Positions 48,819 to 61,624 of a stretch of 64,000 bases of DNA are shown piece after piece. Position numbers and translations under genes: made by a program. The DNA is from Alligator mississippiensis. Lineage: Eukaryota; Chordata; Crocodylia; Alligatoridae. Position 1 is the stretch's first letter. Each line of letters opens with the position of its first letter. The notes under the pieces are model-generated. The model did no database searches. It saw only the letters and a list, made by a program, of their open reading frames with translations, and had not been told where the DNA came from. The stretch covers positions 60,745,444 to 60,809,443 of the forward strand of contig NC_081832.1 of the NCBI RefSeq assembly GCF_030867095.1. The letters are read 5' to 3'.

Positions 48819-51022
48819 TGGGAGAATAGGAGTAGCTTTGGTCTGCTCAGCCAGGGAGACTGCTCAGCAATAGTTCTTGCTTCTACTTTGTAAAGGTTCA
48901 GCCTGGAAGAAAGATGCCTCAGCCTTTTAACTAGCATGAGTGCTTGGGTGATAGCTTTGGCCATCGCTTGAGTGCATGGGGCTGCTGCCTTGAGGATGGG
49001 CTGCATTGTTTGAATACACATACTGGGAGCACAGACTGGCATTCTGGGGCCTGCCCTCAGTTCATGTTGATGGTGGCCCCTGCTGAGGTCTGGGGCAAAA
49101 GGGGCTCTTTACCTCCTCTTTTTTTGATCCATTCTGCCCACCTGCACAGGGAGCATCAGAATCATATTCTGGAGGGAGATAGCTAACATGGCATTGCCCA
49201 GTCAGCAGCCACAGTGCTAGATGCCCACTTATTCTAGATGGGGGCATATTCTAGATGGCCCCGTATTCTCATTGCTGGAACATTTCAAAGGGAAAGAAAA
49301 CAAATGACAAATCTCTGCTTTTAATGGTTCTTTTCATCCACCTCCTCACTGGTCACACAGTCCTTTCAGCAGAGAAGAGCTCCCAAGAACTAGTGTTCTG
49401 CATCCCAGCTCACCCCACTTGAGCATGTAGTATTTAATGGGATGGAAAAGAGCAGGAAGCTAGGGCCATTCATGAAGTATTCGTGAGCAATGGGGAAGGA
49501 TGCGTAAGAGTGGCAGGAGAGTGCCACACACTTTATTGCCTCCTTAATGTGAGGCAGATGTCCTGTTTCCATAGTGCCTGGAATCTCACCGTGCATCTCA
49601 GACACTACAGACAGGCCACAAGCCCCATATGGGGACACTGGTCATGACAGCCATAGAAGAGTAAGGCCCCAGTGGTGGGGAGGATGATTCATCATCCCAG
49701 CAAATCTCTGGTCAAGCATTGGATCCCCGCCTCCTGCTTGGCAGGTGTGAGTGGATGACAGTCCTGTCTTGATGCAGGATTGACCACAGGTCTTCCAAAT
49801 GATAGATGGAAGAGAAGCCACAAAGGTGTGGTGTCAGACAGCTGTGCCCATGGATTCTCAAGGAGCACCCAGAGGCTTCTCCTGCAATCTGCTTCACAGT
49901 CCATTGGGTGAGTAGCTGGGGGGCTCATGATTGTGCTGAGGGAGGAGGGAGTTTGCTTTGTCTTTGTGAAGACACCTGCTCCCTGTTGCAATAGTCAGCA
50001 TCTCTGTCTGTCTTCTATGAGAGCAGTATAATAGATTGTATTTTGATGCTTTGAGGAATGTTTGTTGCTGAAAAAATAAGAATGCCCTTTAGAGAGAAGA
50101 TGCAAAGGAGTGAGGCCAGTAAGTGCCACATGCACACAATGCCCCTAACACACCACAAGATCTGGGTCCTGGCAGTACAAAATTGTACCACTCCCTCTAT
50201 ACCACTTCTTGCCACTGGAGGGCAATAACTCACAGCACTTCAAGCCTGACCCTTTGGAGTCCTGACTCCAACTAGAATGCCCAGATTTCCATGTTTTTAA
50301 AATCTATTTGACTGAGGAGCCTGTGGTTGTTTAAGATGCTGAGGCTCAGTGTCCAAGGAGAGAGACCTCCAAAAGATGCTCCTGAAGCAGTCCAGGGTGC
50401 ATATATGTAGTCTTGCCTCCAGGAAGGGATATTGCTGAAGGGCATTCTCCTGTTGTCTGTAGTCCCCATTATTTGTCATTCCTAAAAATAAGGCATATTT
50501 CCCAATGCTCTCAATAAAACCCCAAATCCATGTCCCTGTCCAAGCTGCACGCTGTGTCCATCAGCACAACAGTGTGTAGTTTAGTGCTTAATTAGCTGAG
50601 TATCACTAGTCACCCATTGGCACTAGAATGTCAGTTCTACCCTGAGAATGGGCTCAGAGAAGGCAAATCTTAATCCTAATAGATGAACTGCATCATTTTG
50701 GAAAAACCTTTACCAAAAGAACCTCCTCCTCACTTTGCTGCTTTTCCTTCATGCTCCATTTTAACTTCCAACAAAGTGGAGCTCACAAACACACACAAAG
50801 CACAGGGAGACATTGGGGGTCAAGTTCTTTTCTTGCTGCTCAAAGGGCAGAGATCAGTGAGTGAAGTCCTCACTGATCCGTGAGTGAAGTGTTTTGTTCA
50901 TGAGGCCAGAATGGTGGGACCTGGGCAGACTACCTTTGTGTGCTGAGTCTGAAGGACAAAATGTGTGTATGAGGTAAGGAAATATTCTGCCTTGGGATGG
51001 TGGGCCAGGTACTACAGTCATC
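48819..51022. other. Intergenic, no gene recognised
   Basis: Short frames only; nothing nameable. Confidence 0.4.
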
Positions 51023-51695
51023 TTAGATTCATAGATGTTTGGGTCAGAAGGGACCTTAGCAGATTGAGTCTGACCCCCTGCCCTGGGCAGGAAAGAGCAC
51101 TGGGGTCAGATGACCCCAGCCAGGTGCATATCTAGCCTCCTATTAAAGACCCCCAAGGTAGGGGAGAGCACCACCTCCCTTGGAAACCCATTCCAGATTC
51201 TGGCAATCCTCACTGTAAATAAGTTCTTCCTGATGTCTAGCATAAATCTGCTCTCCATCAGTTTGTGGCCATTGTTCCTAGTTGCTCCAAGGGGTGCCCT
51301 GATAAACAGAGCTTCTCCTATTCCTTGCTGTCCTCCCCTGATGAATTTGTAGGCGGCCACAAGATCACCTGTCAGCTTTCCCTTGCGGAGGCTGAAGAGA
51401 TCTAGGGCCCTCCATCTCTCCTCGTAGGGTTTTGCCTGCAGGCTCCTAACCATACAAGTGGCCCTCCTCTGAACCCTCTTGAGGTTGTCCACATTCCTCT
51501 TGAAGAATGGCTCCAAAACTGGACACAGTACTTCAGCTGCAGCCTGACCTTGGACCTGTTTGTCATGCACCTGCTAATGCATGATAAAGTGCAGTGAGCT
51601 TTACTGATCACTTTGTCACATTGATGGCTAATGTTCATCTTGGAGTCTATAGTGACTCCAAGATCCCTTTCCGCTGCTGCTCTTGTTGGAGTCTG
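51023..51695 (-). mobile_element. CR1 LINE 3' part, minus strand
   Basis: The minus-strand frame at 51106-51570 reads VQRRATCMVRSLQAKPYEER, DLFSLRKGKLTGDLVAAYKF and LDIRKNLFTVR, the C-terminal end of the CR1 ORF2 protein; further 5' the dlGVtiDSKMNISHQCDKVI-type motif is visible in another frame. Ends in the ATCATAGAAT-type tail region at 51024. Broken LINE, not a host gene. Confidence 0.92.
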
Positions 51696-52748
51696 GCAGT
51701 GTTAACAATAATATTAGGTACACATTGAAGGTGCATGAGACCAGTGAAGAAGAAAGGCTTTTATTCACGTGTTTATTCATGGCAAATAAATGTTACTAGT
51801 CAACATCACTGGGCCAATAAAGAAGGATCCAAACCTCTCTAGGCTTATTGCACAAAAATATAGGGCTTGAGACTCTCTGATGGTCATTGGAAATCATGAA
51901 CGGCACATGCCTCCAGCGGCTGGGGGGGTCACAGCTGTGCTGGCAGTGGGAGAGCGGTGGCGGTGGTGGGAGCCCGGCGGCAGTAATTGTGGAGCTCCTG
52001 CAAACTCCACTGGTACTGTCAGCCCCAGGGGGGTGGGCATCCCCTCCACATCGCCTCTGCTGGAAATGGTTTTAGTTTGGTTCCTCATCCAGTGCATCAG
52101 AGCTCTTCTAGATGACTAGCTAATGAAATGCAAGTCCCCAAACATCAAGCAGTGCTTGAAATGATGCCGTATTTAGATCTTGGGGCTCACTGGAGGTTGA
52201 AGCATCCCAAAGAATTATAGGACCAGATTCATATTTACATTAGCGTCTCTTTACATGTCTCTAGCAGCGAAAGTGCAATATTAAATCCTTTGGTAAGAGG
52301 CCCTACTTGGTCAGGATACTCTGTCCTTGTTTTCAGCCTGATAAGCCCCAAGCAAGAGGCATGGCATGGGATAAAAAACACCCCAAATGGGAGAGGCACA
52401 AACAGCATTCACACAGGAACCTCAGAAGCTGTGGATGGCCTTCATTTAGGGTAAGTTGCTCCTTCTGCAGCATCAGCTTTCTGGTTCTGCATTTCTTGGG
52501 TTAACCAACATCAACATTTAAGCAAAAGGAAACCAAACAAGAAGGCAACAGAGGGTGAAGAGAGCAATGTCCTCCAAGATGAGGGATGTGTGAGTGGTCA
52601 GCCCTTTTGTTTATTTTTGACTTGATTTAGTCCTGAAGTCACAATAGCAAACCTCAGCTCTTGTGTCATCTGGTAGGAAGGGCTCTGGCTCTCTCAGTGT
52701 TTTTTACTACTATTGTTGTTTTATGATATTGCTCAGACTCCACTGTTA

Positions 52749-52932
52749 GGGTGTGGACAAACAAGCTACAGCATTTTAAAAGGGGCTGCCTGTGTGCCCC
52801 CACCCACCTGGCAGCAGGGGCAAACTAAATCACAGCAACGTTGCCTGCTGCCAGGGAGCGGCTGACCCGTGGTAAGCGACTAAGCTGCTCACCTTGCTGT
52901 AAATTGTTTGCTTGTCCTTACCCGTAGACATG
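52749..52932. mobile_element. Small TIR element
   Basis: Left end GGTGTGGACAAACAAGCTACAGC and right end TGCTGTAAATTGTTTGCTTGTCC are imperfect inverted copies around a GC-rich centre with GGCAGCAGG/GCCTGCTGCC. Confidence 0.55.
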
Positions 52933-55070
52933 GGGGGGTGGGCATTGAGCTAGACATCGGTCCTAAGTTGGCCTTGGTCCAGCTCTCCAGATATCGCCAT
53001 CTGACTGTCATTTCTAGGGCCAAAATTGAGGAAACCATAGTGAAGAGTAAATCCTTTTCTTAAAAATCCTTTCAATGGCAATCAAATAAACTCTTACTTA
53101 CAACTCTGGTGAGGAAGCTGGTTTGGTTTAAAACACAGCGCCATTTCCCAGGCGGGTCTAACTCAGTGTCACTCCACTGGAACGGATGGAGACTGAATTG
53201 GCACTGGCTGAAGAGCTGGCCCCTGTTTTTTAACCTTATGTGGCCCCTTTAAATTAACAGCAAATAAATTTGTGCTGCCTGGGAAAAGTAAATAAACAGC
53301 GAGAATCTCTTCTTGGGAATGTCCCATGCAGAATTGTTTCCTTTCCCTCTTCCCCTGACAAATCTGGGCTCTCTTCCTAGTGGGATGTGAGGTCATCCTG
53401 GCCAGGGATAATTAAACTCAATAATACTTGAAAATAAAGTGAAACTTGGAGTGGACAGTCACTCCCTGGATAGACTCTGTGTGCCTGCTACCATGCCAGC
53501 ACCTGGGCCCATGCACAAGAGATTGGGAGGATAGTGTTCCTCCAGCCATCAGCTCTGGATCATGGGCAATGAGATGCATCATGACTGCCACATTGAGCAG
53601 TGGAGGTGGCCAGTCCTCCAGAGCTCAGCGTGGATTCTTAGCTCAGCCACCAGGGAGAGTCAATGGGGAACAAGAAGGGAAGTCCCACCCAATGTGGAGG
53701 AAGCCATCCTCCACTGCAATATAGGAGTTCCTCCACTGCAATATAGGAAGACACCAGTGGAAAGGATGTCTTTATGCCAGGTTCAGGGAAGTGCTGCAGT
53801 CACAGTCCTTTGCCATGGTGTCCTCCTGTCATGTCACCGTGGAAGGATGGGGTATAGGCATGCATTTCACAGCGAGGCCCAATGAAGCAGTGAGGGATCG
53901 CTCGGAGCAGAGACGAAGGCTGTCAGGAGGAGAGTGTTGCCTCTCACTCAGAGAGACAAGACAGGGCTGACATGGTTTGAGCGTGGGGGAGAGAGTGGCA
54001 TAATTAGGCCAAAAAAAAGTTGTCTTTTCCTCCTCTATGTCATAAAAATTAAGTTTGGATTAAATAATTTCTTACCAGAAGAAACCATCAACTTGCCCTG
54101 CTATGGGCTTGGATCCCAGCCCTACTCAGTACATGATGGCTAATCACTTCTCAGGGAAATTAGCCAATTCTCTCATCAGCAAATGGCTAGAAAGGTTCAA
54201 GGTCCACTGTCAAACAGCTCCCCCATGCTCCTCCAGTTACTGCACTTAGAAGAGTGCTATAGAAATCTTCCTCTAACAGCAGTTGCTAGATAGGAGCATT
54301 GGTCTCATACTTGTGTTTCCAGAGAACACTCATGAGTTTGATTTTGCTCTGTTTTTACGCTAGTGTAACACCATTCATTTTTATGGAATCACTCCTGATT
54401 TCAACCAGTGCCAGAACAAAAGCTGGCACACTGAGATATTGTTGGGAGGGCGGGGTCCATTTTATGTTGATATTCTGCCTCCCTTTTAAGTCACTTTGTT
54501 CTCTTGTCACTCCCCTGTTTTATAAATTATTCTGCTCTTTTATTACAAGCCTTCTTGAGCGTTATATGAATTGAATAAATGTTTCTTTCATTTAAATGTC
54601 CTCAGGAACTATTTATAGGTGTGGGATAAGTGGAGCTTTGATTTCTTCAATGTATAGCAGTTCTTGGATAGTGGAAACACCATGAGAAGAACAGCTCTTA
54701 ACTTATGCAAGCCTGAGAACTGGTTTCCCAAGCCTTAAAAAAATCCCCTGGAATAAAATGTAAATACAGATATGAATAGAAATGCAGAGATAGCTGGTAT
54801 TATTTGGGTTTACACAGATACCACTCTTTCCTATGGAAGATGAGTGCCCAGCAAACAGGAATAATAATTATGAGCGAATATCCTTGAACATCCCTTCACT
54901 GCGCAGCAGCACAATCATTCATCAGAGTAATGACAAGTAGGGGCACCATGATTAGGGAACTGGGCTGGCAGTCAGGCCTCCCTTCTGCTCCCAACTCTGC
55001 CACTTCCCATGGAAGATTTATTTTTCCACACCCTGCCTGAGGCAGGGAAGAAAGTGGCTCAGTGTCATTG
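52933..55070. other. Intergenic, no gene recognised
   Basis: A 21-bp direct duplication, TCCACTGCAATATAGGAGTTC / TCCACTGCAATATAGGAAGAC, lies at 53709-53750. A MIR-like fragment is at about 54955-55015. Confidence 0.45.
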
Positions 55071-55675
55071 GGTGTGTGTAGATGAAATGGGGGCCCTAAA
55101 TTGAGGCAGTGGGTTTTAAAAACATTGCTTCAATTTAGGGCTGATTAAACCCACACGTCATGCACACCCCCCCGACTTACCTGCCTCTCCAGCGAGGAGG
55201 GGAGGTGAGCTGCTGGTGGGAGGAGCGGTTCCTGGGTTGCAGCGGGGGGGCAGTGTTTCTCCCCATGGCAGCGGTGGCTCCCACCAGGCGGCACCCACCT
55301 GCAGGCACCCAACTCAAGCAGTCCCAGGGGGCACCGCAGCTGTGGAGGGAAGCACCAGGCCCCCATGCAGCTCAGGCAGGCAGGCTCGGGGTGGGGGAAT
55401 CAGGCTCGCCGCTTTTCTTGGGCAGAACTGCTTTCCCAGGCTGCTGCCAGGCTGCCTGCAGGGGTTCCTGCAGAGTTGTGGAGCTGCCCCTCCCCCTTGA
55501 AGGAGCTTTAGTTTGCTGTGTCATAAGTCATTTAAAGCACATTACGCCGCCAAATTTCTTACAGCAGCTGGAATTAATGCGTAATACGCTGCCAACATGT
55601 GCAAACACCAACACCATTAAAGTGGTGCAAAAGCATTTAGCCCGCTTTAAAGTGTTGTACACACACCTCTTGTTT
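55071..55675. mobile_element. Possible TIR element with GC-rich centre and hairpin
   Basis: The left end GGTGTGTGTAGATG and right end GTACACACACCTC are inverted. Near the left end a hairpin pairs CCCTAAATTGAGGCAGTG (55094-55111) with CATTGCTTCAATTTAGGG. The long frame through the GC-rich centre has no recognisable motif. Confidence 0.5.
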
Positions 55676-56544
55676 AGTCTACACACAGCCATTAATTCAG
55701 TTTTCAGCCCTTGCATAAAGTTGGCTTTGTGGCTGCCTTCCAGCCATTTGGAACAGTGGTTCCCAAACTTTCTGGGCTCACACGCCCATTTCTGCTACAA
55801 TCTTGACTTTTCGCACTGACTTCCCTTGGGGTTTCCAGTCCCTCTGTTTCGGAGCTAGGCCCTAACTTTAGGGAAGTCTGGATTTACCTGTTTGAGAAGT
55901 AAGGGCCTGTGATATGCAGATTCAGGGTTCAGGTTGGGACCATCTCTTCTAGAAACCAATTTGGATACAGCAACTGGAGGGTGGGGGGCAGGGGGGTGGT
56001 GAATACAAGAAACATTTTGGTCTTAAGGCATAGCTCACAACCATTCTTAGTCCTCTGAGTCCTGCTAGGATCCAGTCCCAACATCCTTCCTCTGACTTCA
56101 TTGGGGGTTTGGATTAGGCCTCCAGCGATTATGAAATGTTGGCCAGGACCAGAGGAGTACTCTTAAGAAGTTCTGGGACTTTGCTGCCCATGAGGATAGC
56201 TCTCTGGAGATAGGCAGAAGTGAGTTCATTTCACATCTTCTGTGAAGAATAGCACCTCAAATGTTACACACTATTGCCCGTGGCCCAGTAGTCTGAGTAA
56301 GACCACAAGTTCCTCTAGCTTGTAGAAATATACATTCATCTTGGGTTTAACACTACCTGGTATTGAAAGGGAAGCTTTTAATGCCCCCTCTGATGAGCTT
56401 CCCTTGATCCCTTCACCACACTGATCAGGAGAAAAGAAGTCACAGATTGGACTCTAGAAGTTCTGGTCAAATCCAGATGCAGAGCCCACTTTATCTCTGG
56501 CATAGACCATCATGGCCTGGCATGGCCATCATGACCTGGTTCCT

Positions 56545-56656
56545 GGGAACATGGACACAGTCTCAGCACAGCAGGATGCTCTTCCCACCCAACATGCTCA
56601 CTCCTGGCAGATAACTGTAGACTCTCTCCATGCACTGGCCAGAAACACTCTCCCAG
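56545..56656 (+). repeat. 112-bp direct duplicate, copy 1
   Basis: From GGGAACATGGACACAG to AACACTCTCCCAG. Matches 58239-58350 with about five or six differences. Both copies are open in the same frame (TVSAQQDALPTQHAHSWQIT). Confidence 0.88.
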
Positions 56657-58238
56657 ACTCAAGATTATCCAAACCTTCTGAGAGGAAATCTGTCTTTACA
56701 AAGACCCTTGACACTCTAAGGATCAGGGACTTAGACATCACAGAAGAGCTCATAGGATGGGCACTATATTAGGGAAGAGGGTGCTGGCATCCATATCTTC
56801 CGAGTCCAACGTATAATGGCTTTTACTAATACAACTGGCATCTTTGAATGGTAATAGCAATACACTCTGCCCAAACAGGCATGTGGGGTGTGTCTGCACA
56901 GAAAATACTTTATCCAAAGTAGCCATAATCTTGGGGATTGATAGTAGTGAAGCCATGGCAGCAAAGACCTCCATGCTGGTGACACAAAGTTGAGGGGATC
57001 CTGGGCAGCTAGTCTGCACCAGAGTCTGGTACTGTTGTTATCCATACTTACCAGATTACCCTCCACTTGGATTCACCTGCCTGGGTTTCAATGGCACCTT
57101 CATTTGCTGTGTAGAAATAGTCTGAGTCAGAGGCACTCAGATTCACATGCACACATGGGTTATGCTGCTGGAAACTATCCAGGGGTATTACATTACTCCT
57201 CTGTCCCAATAAACATTGTGTTTTGGCTTCTTTCTTGGCTGGCTTTCCTTCTGGATAGGACTAGAGGGCAGCATGGCTCTGGGGAAAGCTTCCCAAGGGA
57301 TGTGGGGGAACAGATAGTCTGGGACGTGGACATAAATCCCAGCCAGCGTTATCTGGGAGGAGTGTGGTGCTCTTCAACAGCATCTACCATAGTTGGGGTG
57401 AAGAAGTAATGAGGAGACTGGTAAACACCAGCTGTTCAACTAAGCAGAGGTGTGTGAAGTATATAAACTGGGCAATTTAGATTAAAAAAACCATGTATTT
57501 CCACAGCAGTGTGTTTTTTTCCATTATAATTGAGATGATAAATATGCATGACAGGTGGTGTGTAAAAAAGGGATGGTGGGAAACCAACTAGGAGCCAAGA
57601 GCCACTAAACATAACATTGCTTAAATAAAACCTCCTCTTCTTGGGCTGTACTGTCTCAAGCCTAGTGACTGCAGTCCTTTAGCATACATTTAAATAGTGT
57701 GTGTGTGGGGAGGGAGTATCTCTGCCTGACTCAACATGTTCAGATGGCAGAACCAAACCAAACTGTAAGTGAATGGTGTGCATCTTAACAGACTGACTGA
57801 AGAGGTTTATGGATCAGGAGTGCAGAGGCACCTAAAGGCAGGAATGGCTCTAGCTGTCAGGTCTTGGGCACATAAGACATTAAAAAGAAAGTCCCTACCC
57901 CAAGGATCTTACCATAATGAGACTAGAGACTCAAGAGAGGAATACAGATGGCAATGTGACTGAGCTGAGAGAGTGAACTCAGCACTGCTGAGCTGAGCTG
58001 AGTTGGATGGAGGGATATGAAAGTACCTATAACTATGTCCTGGAGGGGACAAACACCTCCTTGCAAGGACCACCAGAATTTAATGGTGATTTTATGTCTG
58101 CACTGCAAAAGTAGCTGGATTCCAGGTAGAGTTAAAATGGGATCCCATATCCAGCAACTTCTCTGTGCTCCCTACACCTCCCAATGCTGGACAAATGCCC
58201 CACAGTCAATACCCCTCCAGACTCAGGTGTTCTCATCT

Positions 58239-58350
58239 GGGAAGCATGGACACAGTCTCAGCACAGCAGGATGCTCTTCCCACCCAACATGCTCACTCCT
58301 GGCAGATAACTGTAGACTCTCTCCAAGCACTAGCCAAAAACACTCTCCCA
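58239..58350 (+). repeat. 112-bp direct duplicate, copy 2
   Basis: From GGGAAGCATGGACACAG to AACACTCTCCCAA, in the same orientation as copy 1, 1.7 kb away. The flanks do not match, so only this block was copied or both belong to one repeat family. Confidence 0.88.
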
Positions 58351-59159
58351 ATGGATAGTACTGGGACTGGGCTAAAATTTGGATAGAGTCAACTGTATGA
58401 GGAAGATATGCCCTCTCTTACCTTCCACAGGGCACAATGAGTTACTGTGGTACTGAGGACCACATGGGAAGATAGGCCACTGGGAAAATAAAATAGGAAG
58501 AGCTTTTGGACAGGAAGAGAACAGGGTATGGAAACAGTGAACACTTCATGGAAAATCCAGTCCCTTGAAAACAGAGAAGATTGTCTGGAGAGCAGGGAGG
58601 GTGCCGTACACCTCTTGGTACCAAACCTCAACTGTGCGGCAAGTAGCTTAATTTCAAGCTGCTTTTTCCTCGGCTCCATAAAAGTCTGCTGCTCTGTCCC
58701 ATCTTTATCGGCCCCAGCTCCAGGGAGGAACAGGATGGTGCTGTGGTGTGCAGAGATGCAGGACACCTATGAAATCTTGAGTAATCCATGTGCCTTGTAG
58801 CTGTCCTGACTCCTGAATGATGCACTGAGATCCCAGCAGCTTGTCCTTCTCCAAGAGGGAAGCACACGCGGGAAGTTTGGCAGCAGGATTCACCCCCCTC
58901 AGGAGTGATTGAGACAAGCCAAGTGCCAACAATTCCTGCCAGGCTACTTAATAACATTAAACAGGAAAAAAAGGCTTGCTACTCAAACACCACAAGGCTG
59001 TTGGGAGACAATCCAGGGATCCGCATGGAAACAAAGGACCAGGACCCCAAACACCAGGCAGCTTCTCAAGAAGGAAAGGCACATTGTAACATAACGAGAG
59101 CAGTAAATGACTGGCATTTTCCCTGCCTGTTTTTCAACCAGCTCTAGTTATTTCTAGTT

Positions 59160-59470
59160 CAGTGACTCTAAACTAGGGTACGACAAGATCCTTTTAAGGG
59201 TACTGCTGAGTGCCATGAGATATTAGCACTCTTAGGTGTGCAAAGACTGACACAGGAGTCACAAGATAAATCCATAGATTTTAAACAGGAACTTTTGGTG
59301 TCAACACATTTTGACCTGTTGTGGTCTTCTTAAATTCTTTGCAGCAAAAAAACTGCTCTATTATTTTTCCACCAAAAATGATTGAAAACAAAGAGCTGGC
59401 ATTTTATGTCGGGTGCCCTGAATCAAACAAGGGGGTACGGAGTCTAAAAAGCTTGAGAACCGTTTCTCTG
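59160..59470 (-). mobile_element. hAT-Charlie-like non-autonomous element, copy C
   Basis: Reverse complement of copies A and B: right end AAAAAGCTTGAGAACCGTTTCTCTG, left end CAGTGACTCTAAACTAGGG, and the internal TTTGCAGC, TTATTTTTCC and GGGTGCCCTGAATC blocks in inverted order. Confidence 0.72.
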
Positions 59471-59816
59471 TGTACTTTGGCACTGTGACAGAGTCATATC
59501 AAATATGCAAACATACCTGTATAGAGAATGGGCAAGCCGTTTGCACTTCCTAAAAGCCCCTAGGCAAATTCCAGTGGGAACAACTAGAACTCCTTACAAA
59601 AGGAGCAGATTCACAATACAATCACTGTGGAGGAACTTACCCTGCATTTTACTCCACAAAAAAGGTAGTCGGTGATAAGGAGCTCTCTCAAACTGTCTAG
59701 AGTTGCTGATATTACAGAGCATGGCCAATAGGTGGCAAGGGTGCCAATTTGCTTTGGGATGCAATCCAGGAGGGAATACACACAGGATGTTCCAGGTAGT
59801 AGCTTTCGCATGTAGT

Positions 59817-60020
59817 GGGTGCATCTACACAAGATGCTTTACTGTACAGTAGACTAATCTACTGTATAGTAAAGCATCACTAGGTAACTTTGTGCAGCAG
59901 CACTGCGCCTTAAAATAAGCTAATGTGCAGTTTTCTATTAATGGTAAATACAGGTAGTAGATTTACTACATAGCTAATGCACAGTAGCGCAAGGTTACAT
60001 AGGTGACCGGGAGCAAAATG
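59817..60020. mobile_element. Short foldback MITE with 20-bp hairpin
   Basis: Left end GGGTGCATCTACACAAGATG. A hairpin pairs 59833-59852 (GATGCTTTACTGTACAGTAG) with 59859-59878 with one mismatch and a 6-base loop. TAATGTGCAG and CTAATGCACAG follow downstream. Confidence 0.65.
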
Positions 60021-60683
60021 CTCCTGGTCAGCCCAGGCAGCAGGTGGCAGGCGAACTGTCCCCTCGCCCGGGCAGCTGCCTGCTTCCCAGCCCCCGCTCC
60101 AAATGACAGATCGGAGTCAGGGCTGGGATATTGTCCCCTGCCCCAGCAGTTGCCCACTGCCAGGGTCTAGCTCCAATCTCTTTAATCCCATCTGGTGTCT
60201 GAGTCTCAATTTGGCCTTAAATGTCAGCACAATGCTTATCTGGACCAAAAAAATTACCCCATCTCCGCAAGTCAGATTTCTCAAGCTCTTCATTGACTTT
60301 GGTGGGACCAGTGAGGCTGGCACTAAGCTTTTCTGAAAACCTCTTCCTGAGTCATGAACTCTCCTAACCAGATCCGATGCTTATGCTTTCATTGGTTTCA
60401 TTGTATTTGAGGATGTTGGTTCCTCCGGATCATTTGTATAATGTGAGTTACTTTGTTAATGGTCCTTTATCTCACAATAAAGGCACAGAGTGTTAGCCAA
60501 CTTTGCAAGTCAGTGAGTAGCCCTTAGAGATATGATGATTTTTCTTTGCATTTCTAGAACACATTTCATTTGGAGAATCCCAGAGCCTTGTATGGAAGTG
60601 GTGTGATATGCTAAACTCCATTTTTGTGGATGGGAAAACTGAGGGCTCAATCCTGTTTCACTTTTTGCACCTAAATGGTAGTT

Positions 60684-60722
60684 ATTTATTCAGCTATTTA
60701 TTCAGTTATTTATTCAGCTACA
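60684..60722 (+). repeat. 12-bp tandem repeat
   Basis: AGTTATTTATTC, AGCTATTTATTC, AGTTATTTATTC, AGCTAC: about 3.3 units alternating T and C at one base. Confidence 0.9.
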
Positions 60723-60840
60723 GAGTTGAAGTTTTTGGCACTTGCATTCTGTTGAGGATTCAGCTTTGGGCATTTGCAGGTCTCTATGCTCAGCCGGGCT
60801 ACATTCTGCTGGGACAAGTACACAATGCTGTTTGTTGATC

Positions 60841-61624
60841 TACAGGTTTCCCTTGATTTATGCTGTACATGTGTTCCCAGAGAATGGCCCATAAATTGAA
60901 TTCACATAAAGCGAACGCTCTTTACAACGTAACAAATAGGGATAGGTTTCCATGGTGGTGAGAGGGAGGGAGTGAGGCTGGGACTAGGGAAGGGGTGCTG
61001 CTCCTGAGGCTGCACAAGGCAGCAAAGCAAAGCAAACAGAGCAGCACTCACACAAGCCCCAGCTGCAGCAGCCCTGGGAATGGCCAGTGCCAGCTGCCTG
61101 CAGTTGCTGGGCTGCACCATGCTCTGCCTCTCCACACTCACCTCTGCTCCTGGGCTGCACTGTGCCCTGGGGCAGGCAGCTGGTGTTGGCTGCTCCTGGG
61201 GCCACTGCAACTGGGGCTGGGGTGAGTGCTATGCCCTGCGCCACCTAGGGCTCCACTTGTCCACACTCATCCCAGCCCATGTTGGAGTGGCCCTGGGAGC
61301 AGCTGACACCAGCTGCCTGCACCACGGCATGGCGCAGCCCAGGAGCTGCGGTGAGCCCAGGTGCAGGGGGACAGGCGGAGCACGGTGCAGCCCAGCAGCT
61401 GCAGGCAGCTGGCGCTGGCCACCCCTGGGGCCGCTGCAGCTGGGGCTGGGTGACGGGGCCATGGCCCTTTCCCATCCCCTCATAGACTTATCTGCTTGGG
61501 GGTGGGGGGTGATTACATAAGAGAGAATTTACCTTTCATATAATGAATTATGAGCCTAAATATGCTCAGTGCATAAGAGCAAATTCACATATAAAGAACC
61601 CGCATAAATCGATGGAAACCTGTA
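60841..61624. mobile_element. TIR element with alternating inverted GC-rich units (784 bp)
   Basis: Both ends carry TACAGGTTTCC...GATTTATGC in inverted orientation. The AT-rich ends enclose four roughly 80-bp GC-rich units in alternating orientation (about 61049-61130, 61135-61225, 61265-61350, 61375-61455), sharing CCAGCTGCCTGCA, CAGCCCAGGAGC and GGGGCCNCTGCAGCTGGGG. The first half is close to the reverse complement of the second. The reading frames here follow from this and are not genes. Confidence 0.8.

Noticed and set aside
51106-51570. 154-codon minus-strand frame
   Set aside because: It is the CR1 LINE C-terminal remnant, not a host gene.
55160-55819. 219-codon frame, the longest outside SH3TC2
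   Set aside because: It crosses the GC-rich centre and the end of a TIR element, has no recognisable domain, and its composition is low-complexity Gly/Pro/Ala.
61080-61520. 146-codon Cys/Leu/Gly-rich frame
   Set aside because: Fully explained by the inverted GC-rich units of the 60.84-61.62 kb element; opposite-strand frames are equally open.
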